Shown here in pieces: positions 36,696 through 42,727 of a stretch of 64,000 bases of DNA. Positions within the stretch are counted from its first letter, which is position 1. Each line of letters starts with the position of its first letter. Source of the stretch: Bacteroidota bacterium (GTDB lineage Bacteria > Bacteroidota > Bacteroidia > Chitinophagales > Chitinophagaceae); contig VBAR01000001.1 in assembly GCA_005882315.1 (NCBI GenBank), forward strand, positions 631,736 through 695,735, given 5' to 3'. The notes beneath the pieces were generated by a model, which saw only the letters and a program-made list of their open reading frames with translations, ran no database searches and had not been told where the DNA came from. A program made the position numbers and the translations under genes.

Positions 36696-37556
36696 ATGAA
36701 ACTTTATTCAATCAATACTGGTTATTTCAAATTGGATGGCGGTGCTATGTTTGGCGTAGTTCCGAAAACTATCTGGAATAAAATAAATCCTGCTGATGAA
36801 AATAATTTATGCAGCTGGGCATTGCGCTGTATGCTGATCGAAGATGCCGGCCGTTTGATCTTAGTTGATAATGGCAACGGAGATAAACAGGATGCAAAGT
36901 TTTTCAGCCATTATCATTTGCACGGAGATGATACGCTGGAAAAATCATTGGCAAAATATGGATTCAGCAAAAATGATATCACGGATGTTTTTCTTACGCA
37001 TTTGCATTTTGATCATTGTGGCGGCTCGATCGTTCGTGAAGGGGACAAGTTAGTTCCTGCTTTTAAGAATGCAACTTACTGGAGTAATCTTGAGCATTGG
37101 AACTGGGCTGTGCATCCTAACGAAAGAGAGAAAGCCTCTTTTCTTAAAGAAAATATTTTACCAATTGAAGAATCGGGCAAATTGAAATTTATTCCTGTAG
37201 CTGAAATGGCAGATGCAAGATTAGGAGAAACAGAATTTACTGAGAATATATCGGTTCGTTTCGTTAACGGACATACAGAAGCAATGATGCTTCCCCAAAT
37301 AAAATACAAGGATAAAACAGTTGTCTTTATGGCCGACTTGCTTCCTTCTGCAGGACATATACCGCTTCCTTATGTTATGGGTTATGATATGTTTCCAATG
37401 ACAACACTGAATGAAAAGAAATCATTTTTGAAAGAAGCATTGGAAAATGATTATATCCTTTTCTTTGAACATGACCCGAAAAATGAATGCTGCAACCTGC
37501 AACAAACTGAAAGAGGAATTAAACCAAAAGATTTTTTTAAACTCGAAGAGATCTAA
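36696..37556 (+). CDS. Metallo-beta-lactamase-fold hydrolase
   Basis: A 286-residue MBL-fold enzyme. The binuclear zinc site appears as FLTHLHFDHCGGS (HxHxDH, about residues 102-114), FVNGHTEAMM (third His near 193), MADLLPSAGHIP (bridging Asp near 213) and FFEHDP near the end. The arrangement resembles lactonase-like and quinoprotein-relay-type MBL hydrolases; the substrate cannot be told. It has no signal peptide, so it is cytoplasmic. It follows the MFS gene after a 20-base spacer and is probably cotranscribed. Its TAA stop overlaps the stop of the convergent flippase-like gene. Confidence 0.85.
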   Translation: MKLYSINTGYFKLDGGAMFGVVPKTIWNKINPADENNLCSWALRCMLIEDAGRLILVDNGNGDKQDAKFFSHYHLHGDDTLEKSLAKYGFSKNDITDVFLTHLHFDHCGGSIVREGDKLVPAFKNATYWSNLEHWNWAVHPNEREKASFLKENILPIEESGKLKFIPVAEMADARLGETEFTENISVRFVNGHTEAMMLPQIKYKDKTVVFMADLLPSAGHIPLPYVMGYDMFPMTTLNEKKSFLKEALENDYILFFEHDPKNECCNLQQTERGIKPKDFFKLEEI

Positions 37557-38560
37557 TTCTGCAATTCTTTTTTCTTAAACAATCTTACCCCAGCAATCAA
37601 CAAACTCCCCGCAATAGCAGGAAGTACCAGGTTTATAAACCAGATAGCGGCAATTGTCATCGTTACTCCCAAAGAATTGATGGTAAATAATTTCATCAGT
37701 CTCCATGTTATATCTCCCCTGATAGCCACATCAGCGATTGCAAAAGTCGGGATCACTGCAAGTATGAGAAATACAACGCTGAGCACAAATAAATTTTGCC
37801 ACCAGTTTATCTCCACATTAAACAATCGGAAGAGCAGGTAGTATTGCAGGCAAAAAACAATAAACCGGGCAAAAGAAAGCAACAGCAGCTTAACAAGCAA
37901 TTTGATTTCTGTATTCTCAAGATCTTTTACGAGATACAAATGTTTATCCAGCCACGGAATTTTTTCTGCCAGTTTGCTGAATATGGATAACCGGAAATAC
38001 AAGAGCAGCATGACTGCCAGTACGATCATTGAACCATATAAAAATATTTTCAGCCAGAGACTGTTGTCATTCCCGGCAATTATTTCAGCGCTGCTGATCT
38101 TATTCATGAGCAATAACAATCCTATACAACCCATCAGAATAGTGATGATGAGCTGGCTCATACTGCAAACAATTGTCAATGCAATACTGCGTAACCGGTT
38201 GCCATCATCGAGAAACAATACACGGCCTGCATACTCTCCTACCCTGTTAGGCGTAGTAGCTGAGAATGAAACACCACTTAATATAGCTTTAAATGCTTTG
38301 AATAAACTTACCTGTTGAACTTTCCTGATGGCTAGTTTCCATTTCCATGTTTCAATCAGCCAGTTCAGTAACATGAGTAAAAAAACAAGAGCAATATAAA
38401 TGACGACCTGTGTGAGAGGCGTTTGCCTGAGCTGATCCCAGGCTTTTGGGAGATCAGGTTGTTTACTTATTTGTTTATATAGAGAATAAGAAAGCCATAT
38501 GAACAAAAGCGGCCCGAGTACATAATTGACAAGTATTTTGATTTTCTTATTCAACTTCAT
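37553..38560 (-). CDS. Membrane protein of the lysylphosphatidylglycerol synthase TM (UPF0104) family
   Basis: A 335-residue integral membrane protein with about eight hydrophobic segments. It contains the family signature ETWKWKLAIRK...FKAILSGVSFSATTPNRVGEYAGRVLFL, typical of the MprF flippase-like domain (LPG_synthase_TM). There is no aminoacyl-transferase domain, so it may move lipids or polyprenyl-linked substrates rather than modify them. I chose the ATG at 38560 (MKLNKKIKILVNYVLGPL); a TTG at 38596 would extend it into the ruvC start region. Its 3' end overlaps the MBL gene by 4 bases. Confidence 0.82.
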   Translation of the reverse strand: MKLNKKIKILVNYVLGPLLFIWLSYSLYKQISKQPDLPKAWDQLRQTPLTQVVIYIALVFLLMLLNWLIETWKWKLAIRKVQQVSLFKAFKAILSGVSFSATTPNRVGEYAGRVLFLDDGNRLRSIALTIVCSMSQLIITILMGCIGLLLLMNKISSAEIIAGNDNSLWLKIFLYGSMIVLAVMLLLYFRLSIFSKLAEKIPWLDKHLYLVKDLENTEIKLLVKLLLLSFARFIVFCLQYYLLFRLFNVEINWWQNLFVLSVVFLILAVIPTFAIADVAIRGDITWRLMKLFTINSLGVTMTIAAIWFINLVLPAIAGSLLIAGVRLFKKKELQN

Positions 38561-38584
38561 TATTCTTGTAAAAATACTCCCTGC

Positions 38585-39145
38585 CTGCAAAAGCAACGTA
38601 AAATAATTTTAGGTATTGACCCCGGTACACTGATCACCGGTTATGGCATTATTGAATGTACAGGTAACAGCATTTCATTAAGAGAAATGGATGTGCTGAA
38701 ACAATCCGGCAAAAAAGATAATTATATCCGGCTGCAGCTGATCTATAAAAAAGTGGAGAACCTGATAAAAAAATATAACCCGGATGAGTTTGCCATTGAA
38801 GCTCCTTTCTTTGGCAAGAATGTACAAAGCATGCTGAAACTCGGACGGGCGCAGGGTGTTGCTATTGCCGCCGCTATCAGTGCAGGTTTGCCGGTAACTG
38901 AATACTCACCGAAAAAAATAAAACAATCCATCACGGGTAATGGTAATGCAGATAAAGATCAGGTTTGGAAAATGCTGCAGCGGTTGTTATCATTAAAAGA
39001 ACAGCCGCAATACTATGATGCAACCGATGCATTGGCTGTGGCTGTTTGTCATCATTTTCAAAGTAGTAATGCTATCGGTAAAACTGCAAAAGGCCTCAAA
39101 GGTTGGGATGACTTTATAAAAAAGAACCCCGGCCGTATAAAATAG
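38585..39145 (+). CDS. ruvC: Crossover junction endonuclease RuvC (start codon unusual)
   Basis: RuvC resolves Holliday junctions. All four catalytic acids are present: Asp in ILGIDPGT, Glu in FAIEAPFF, and two Asp in YDATDALAVAVCHH. Further motifs are LGRAQGVAIAAA and EYSPKKIKQSITGNGNADKDQV. The conserved N-terminal motif lies upstream of the first ATG (38687), so that ATG cannot be the true start. The frame stays open back to a TAG at 38480, yet has no ATG, GTG or TTG before 38687. The CTG at 38585 (186 residues) is my best guess; ATA 38603 or ATT 38606 are alternatives. The stop is 4 bases before the next gene. Confidence 0.85.
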   Translation: MQKQRKIILGIDPGTLITGYGIIECTGNSISLREMDVLKQSGKKDNYIRLQLIYKKVENLIKKYNPDEFAIEAPFFGKNVQSMLKLGRAQGVAIAAAISAGLPVTEYSPKKIKQSITGNGNADKDQVWKMLQRLLSLKEQPQYYDATDALAVAVCHHFQSSNAIGKTAKGLKGWDDFIKKNPGRIK

Positions 39146-39149
39146 ATGT

Positions 39150-40673
39150 ATGAAAAAAATCATTCCCTTGCTTCTAGGTGCTTTCGTTTTTCAAAGCATC
39201 ACTGCACAAAATGTACAACAAAAAATAAATCAGTTCACAAAAGAAAATGAGGTAAATCTCATTAATGAATACATTCTATTTGTCGGTATTCCTAATGTGA
39301 CTAAAGATTCATCAAATATTCTACGCAATGCTGAATTCATAAAAGAAATGATGGAGAAGCGTGGAATAAAAACTGAGTTATTAGATGGCATTACTCCTAA
39401 AGTAAACCCTGCTGTATTTGGTGAAATAAAAGTGCCTGGTGCAAAAACCACATTGGCTTTCTATGCACACTATGACGGGCAACCTGTGAACCCTGATAAA
39501 TGGACGGGCGGGTTAAAACCTTTTGACCCTGTATTTATTGATAAACCAATTGAGCAAGGTGGAAAAATTCTTAAGATACGGGATGCTGTTTCACCTGAAT
39601 GGAGACTGACCGGTCGCGGAAGTGCTGATGATAAAGCCGGTGTAATGACAATAATAAGTGCTTATGATGCTTTAGTGAAAAGCGGAATTCCTTTAAAACA
39701 TAATATCAAATTCTTTTTTGAAGGTGAAGAAGAATTGGGCTCCATACATCTTGATGAAATATTTAATAAGCATAAAGAAAAATTAGCAGCCGATCTCTGG
39801 ATCATTGCTGATGGGCCGAGGCATGTATCGGGTAAAAAGATGATCGTATTTGGTGTGAGAGGTGACGTGAATATGAACCTTACTGTTTATGGGGCTAAAC
39901 GTCCCTTGCATAGTGGCAACTATGGTAGCTGGGCGCCAAACCCCGCAAAATTGTTAGTGGATCTGCTGGCCAGTATGAAAGATGAAAAAGGGAATGTGCT
40001 GGTGAAAAATTATTATGATGATGTGGTACCGTTGTCTACCAGTGAGAAAGAAGCCATTTCAAAAATTCCTAATATTGAAGAAACACTAAAACTGGAATTG
40101 GAAATTGCGGAACCAGAAGGCGGTGGTAAATCTTTTATTGAATTGTTGCATTTGCCTACGATCAATATTAATGGTATACGCAGCGCTGATGTCGGAGACC
40201 TGGCTGCGAATATTATACCTGTAAAAGCAGAAGCAACATTAGACCTGCGACTTGTATTGGGTAATGAAGTAGATAAGCAAATCACTAAAGTCATAAAACA
40301 TATCGAGTCTAAGGGATTTCATGTGATCGATCATGAACCTACTGATGAAGAAAGAATGAAATATGGCAAGCTTATAAAAATATCTCATAACCAAGGCTAC
40401 CCTGCACAACGAACCTCATTTGATATTCCTATCGTCAAAGACCTTACTAAAGCAGTTCAGTCAACTGTAAACTACCCGGTGGTTTTGCTGCCTTCTGCAG
40501 GCGGCAGTTTGCCTTTATATCTTTTTGAAAAAACACTAAAGACAAAAGTTATATCAGTGCCGGTAGTGAATTATGATAATAACCAGCATGCAGAGAATGA
40601 GAATATGCTTGTTAAATATTTATGGGAAGGCATTGAAACAATGGCAGCGATTATGGTGATGGAGAAGAAATAG
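39150..40673 (+). CDS. Exported M20-family metallopeptidase
   Basis: A 507-residue zinc peptidase of the M20 family (dipeptidase/CNDP-like). Signal peptide MKKIIPLLLGAFVFQSITAQ. Metal ligands appear in order: AFYAHYDGQPV (His, with Asp), GRGSADDKAGV (bridging Asp near 165), FEGEEELGS (catalytic and metal Glu pair), IIADGPRHVSG (Asp), and near the C-terminus NNQHAENENM (His). A dimerisation-domain His is seen in RPLHSGNYG. It probably degrades peptides in the periplasm. It starts 4 bases after ruvC, so they are likely cotranscribed. Confidence 0.9.
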   Translation: MKKIIPLLLGAFVFQSITAQNVQQKINQFTKENEVNLINEYILFVGIPNVTKDSSNILRNAEFIKEMMEKRGIKTELLDGITPKVNPAVFGEIKVPGAKTTLAFYAHYDGQPVNPDKWTGGLKPFDPVFIDKPIEQGGKILKIRDAVSPEWRLTGRGSADDKAGVMTIISAYDALVKSGIPLKHNIKFFFEGEEELGSIHLDEIFNKHKEKLAADLWIIADGPRHVSGKKMIVFGVRGDVNMNLTVYGAKRPLHSGNYGSWAPNPAKLLVDLLASMKDEKGNVLVKNYYDDVVPLSTSEKEAISKIPNIEETLKLELEIAEPEGGGKSFIELLHLPTININGIRSADVGDLAANIIPVKAEATLDLRLVLGNEVDKQITKVIKHIESKGFHVIDHEPTDEERMKYGKLIKISHNQGYPAQRTSFDIPIVKDLTKAVQSTVNYPVVLLPSAGGSLPLYLFEKTLKTKVISVPVVNYDNNQHAENENMLVKYLWEGIETMAAIMVMEKK

Positions 40674-40746
40674 CAATTTCAACTACAATTAAAATTTACT
40701 TTCCGGTTAAACTTTCTCCTCTAACCTTTTAAATTTTCTATTTTTT

Positions 40747-41214
40747 ACCACAGAGTAGCTCAGAGGTATGCACAGAGTTTCGCGGAGTTTATAAAACAAC
40801 TCTTTTGATTCCGTGTTTTAGTGATTTGACATTAAAATTTAATAGCAAGCCGACTTTGCAACCGCTCAGCTTGAGATAGGTTAGTACCTGGGCGAGATGA
40901 ATATCATTAAAAGACTCCACCACCTTAATCTCAACTACAACTTGTCGTTCAACAAGTAAATCAATTCTATAACCAGCATCTAGTTTTACCTCTTTATAAA
41001 TCAAGGGCATTGCCACTTGCCGCTGTATAAACAGACCATCTTTTGTAGTCTGGTAATACAAACATTCCTCGTATGCACTTTCAAGCAAGCCTGGCCCCAA
41101 AACCGTATGGACCTCAAAGGCTGATTTTAATATTCTTTGTGTTATTTCATTTTCAGTCATAAACGAGCTTTACTCTGAGTAACTCTGTGAAAAAGCTCCG
41201 TGTTACTCTGTGGT
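40747..41214. mobile_element. Putative GxxExxY cassette bounded by terminal inverted repeats
   Basis: ACCACAGAGTA (40747-40757) is the exact inverted copy of TACTCTGTGGT (41204-41214). Similarity continues inward with CACAGAG and GGAG words on both sides. The only gene inside is the GxxExxY protein. A related 66-bp element with similar ends and the same gene-3'-end sequence lies 50 bases away. This points to a mobile unit, but no transposase is present and transposition is not proven. Confidence 0.6.
40789..41160 (-). CDS. GxxExxY protein (PD-(D/E)XK nuclease-like)
   Basis: A 123-residue protein carrying the name-giving motif in GPGLLESAYEECLYYQ (GLLESAY, about residues 23-29). A PD-(D/E)XK-type core follows: YRIDLLVERQVVVEIKV, with Asp near 64 and the ExK pair near 74-76. 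This matches PF13366 (PDDEXK_3). No function is established. The stop codon lies inside the conserved repeat that flanks it, and the gene is enclosed by inverted ends, so it may act on those ends. Confidence 0.85.
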   Translation of the reverse strand: MTENEITQRILKSAFEVHTVLGPGLLESAYEECLYYQTTKDGLFIQRQVAMPLIYKEVKLDAGYRIDLLVERQVVVEIKVVESFNDIHLAQVLTYLKLSGCKVGLLLNFNVKSLKHGIKRVVL

Positions 41215-41263
41215 TAAATTTTTTATTATCCTCTTCTGTACCTTTTCCAACTCTCAGCATTTT

Positions 41264-41329
41264 TTAACCACAGAGTCTCACGGAGTTTATAAAAACAACT
41301 CCTTTGCCTCCATATTATGCTGTGGTTAA
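41264..41329. mobile_element. 66-bp MITE-like derivative of the GxxExxY cassette
   Basis: TTAACCACAG (41264-41273) and CTGTGGTTAA (41320-41329) are perfect 10-bp inverted ends. The interior (41279-41309) repeats the 3' end of the GxxExxY gene and its flank almost exactly: CGGAGTTTATAAAA and CAACTC are shared with 40781-40802. It therefore looks like an internal-deletion form of the cassette. It provides the last codons and stop of the HIT gene. Confidence 0.65.
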
Positions 41330-41713
41330 ATTCTTAATTATTCTTTCCTGCACCTTCTTCAAACTCTCATCCGAAGCTTTAAGTTTCGCTTGAGTAAAAT
41401 TCAAATCATTTGAATCACTAATGGGAATTAAATGCATATGTGCATGAGGAACTTCCAAACCAATCACTGAAATGCCACAACGGTTGCAGTTGAATGATCT
41501 TTCAATAGCTTTTGCAATTGGCTGAGCAAATACCAGCATCTCTTTTAAATATTCTGCTGGCAGATCAAATAAATTATCAACTTCTGTTTTAGGCACTACC
41601 AGCACATGCCCTTCACGCAATGGAAAAATATCAAGAAAGGCAAAAAATTTTTCATTCTCTGCGATTTTATAAGAAGGGATTTCTCCTGCTATGATTTTTG
41701 AAAAGATTGTCAT
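41315..41713 (-). CDS. HIT-family nucleotide-binding hydrolase
   Basis: A 132-residue histidine-triad protein that hydrolyses or transfers nucleoside phosphates. It starts MTIFSKIIAGEIPSYKIAENEKFFAFLDIFPLREGHVLVVPK and has the triad HAHMHLIPI (HxHxHxx) near residues 95-103. I chose the ATG at 41713; the longer frame to 41854 is translated intergenic repeat. The last residues (TTA) and the stop codon lie within the adjacent MITE-like element, so the original C-terminus has been replaced. It lies downstream of greA on the same strand, but a terminator separates them. Confidence 0.9.
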   Translation of the reverse strand: MTIFSKIIAGEIPSYKIAENEKFFAFLDIFPLREGHVLVVPKTEVDNLFDLPAEYLKEMLVFAQPIAKAIERSFNCNRCGISVIGLEVPHAHMHLIPISDSNDLNFTQAKLKASDESLKKVQERIIKNLTTA

Positions 41714-41820
41714 ACCGCCAAAGATTTTATGTTTAAGATTGTAGATGTAAGATTTGATATGCCTCAGTTTGGAAAACACTTTCAAATTTACAATTGGCAA
41801 TGGGCAACCAGCAAATAAAA

Positions 41821-41851
41821 ATCCCGTCCTGAGTTTATCGAAGGACGGGAT
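41821..41851 (-). terminator. Terminator after greA formed by a dispersed-type inverted repeat
   Basis: ATCCCGTCCT (41821-41830) pairs with AGGACGGGAT (41842-41851) around an 11-base loop. On the minus strand the stem is followed by TTTTTATTT, so it should stop the greA transcript. On that strand the arm and loop read as the phrase FDKLRTG when translated, which I recall as a common dispersed repeat in environmental bacterial genomes. Confidence 0.8.
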
Positions 41852-41875
41852 CAACTATTATCTATAAGTTATTGT

Positions 41876-42349
41876 CTAAATAAATATTTTTTCGATCTTA
41901 AAATTCAGAATTCCCGCCGGCGCCTGTACTTCAGCCACGTCACCTACTTCTTTCCCGAGCAATCCTTTTCCGATCGGTGAAGTAATAGAGATCTTTCCGG
42001 CTTTCAGGTCAGCTTCTTTTTCACTTACGATCTGGTAAGTCACCTGTTTTTTTGTACCCAGGTTAGTGAGTGTAACCTTTGTAAGAATAGACACTTTGCT
42101 GGTATCGATAGTGGTCTCATCCAGCACACGGGTATTGGATAATGCACCTTCCATTGAAGCGATCTTTGCTTCCAGCATTCCCTGTGCTTCTTTGGCAGCA
42201 TCATACTCGGCATTTTCTTTCAGGTCGCCTTTTTCCCTTGCTTCGGCAATAGCCCTAGAAGCAGCAGGGCGGTCAACGCCTTTCATTTTCTGAAGATCAG
42301 CTTTCATTTGCTCCAGTGTCTCTTTCGTCACATATTGAATCGTACTCAT
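41876..42349 (-). CDS. greA: Transcription elongation factor GreA
   Basis: Rescues backtracked RNA polymerase by stimulating transcript cleavage. The 157-residue protein has the N-terminal coiled coil (ETLEQMKADLQKMKGVDRPAASRAIAEAREKGDLKENAEYDAAKEAQGMLEAKI), with the acidic tip residues in GDLKENAEY. The C-terminal FKBP-like domain has YQIVSEKEADLKAGKISITSPIGKGLLGKEVGD. I chose the ATG at 42349; the frame extends further upstream only into the leader. A terminator-like hairpin sits in the leader, and a strong terminator follows the gene. Confidence 0.94.
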   Translation of the reverse strand: MSTIQYVTKETLEQMKADLQKMKGVDRPAASRAIAEAREKGDLKENAEYDAAKEAQGMLEAKIASMEGALSNTRVLDETTIDTSKVSILTKVTLTNLGTKKQVTYQIVSEKEADLKAGKISITSPIGKGLLGKEVGDVAEVQAPAGILNFKIEKIFI

Positions 42350-42373
42350 AACATCATTTTTTGAGTAAAAAGA

Positions 42374-42415
42374 AAAAAATAACAACGCCTCAGCAGGGTT
42401 ACTGTGAAGCGTTGC
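42374..42415 (-). promoter_or_regulatory. Terminator-like hairpin in the greA leader (possible attenuator)
   Basis: On the minus strand CAACGC (42414-42409) pairs with GCGTTG (42388-42383), with inner CAG/CTG and TC/GA pairs. TTATTTTTTTC follows directly. It lies between the predicted promoter (-7 box 42430-42437) and the greA ATG at 42349, the arrangement of a transcription attenuator. Confidence 0.6.
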
Positions 42416-42429
42416 ATTTATTAATACCA

Positions 42430-42456
42430 CAAAAATAGAAAATTATTTACTACAAA
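42430..42456 (-). promoter_or_regulatory. Candidate promoter of greA
   Basis: On the minus strand TATTTTTG (42430-42437) matches TAnnTTTG exactly. A TTTG lies 15 bases upstream (about 42453-42456), closer than the usual 19. Confidence 0.5.
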
Positions 42457-42727
42457 TAAAACTCTGTGTTGATTATAAATAATAAAGAGCCATAAACCAT
42501 AGTAAAATCATCAATTTCTGTTCCAGCCATGGGCAGTATTTCGGCCCGGCCTATGCACAAATCCTCACTGGGGTGATTCTGTAGCCCGGCAGCCTTTTAG
42601 TATTATCAGCATTACCATAAATATTTTTCCACCCGGTGTGAAATGAAATTCCTTAACAAAGATCCATGGGAATATTTATTCTTGTCCAAAGCATTTAACT
42701 TTATGCCATTCTTCTGAAATCCATTTT
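42457..42727. other. Intergenic region upstream of the TonB-dependent receptor
   Basis: About 270 bases with no gene. A GC-richer island at roughly 42525-42600 (with GGCCCGGCC and CACTGGGGTG) stands out from the AT-rich surroundings. I compared it with cobalamin and TPP riboswitch consensus boxes from memory and saw no match. It may be a structured leader of the receptor gene. Confidence 0.4.

Noticed and set aside
41714-41854. Longer start for the HIT protein with 47 extra residues
   Set aside because: The extension includes the phrase FDKLRTG from the terminator repeat and has no conserved sequence; the family start is MTIFSKIIAGEIP.
42457-42727. Possible cobalamin or TPP riboswitch before the TonB receptor
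   Set aside because: The conserved boxes of those classes, as I know them, are not present.
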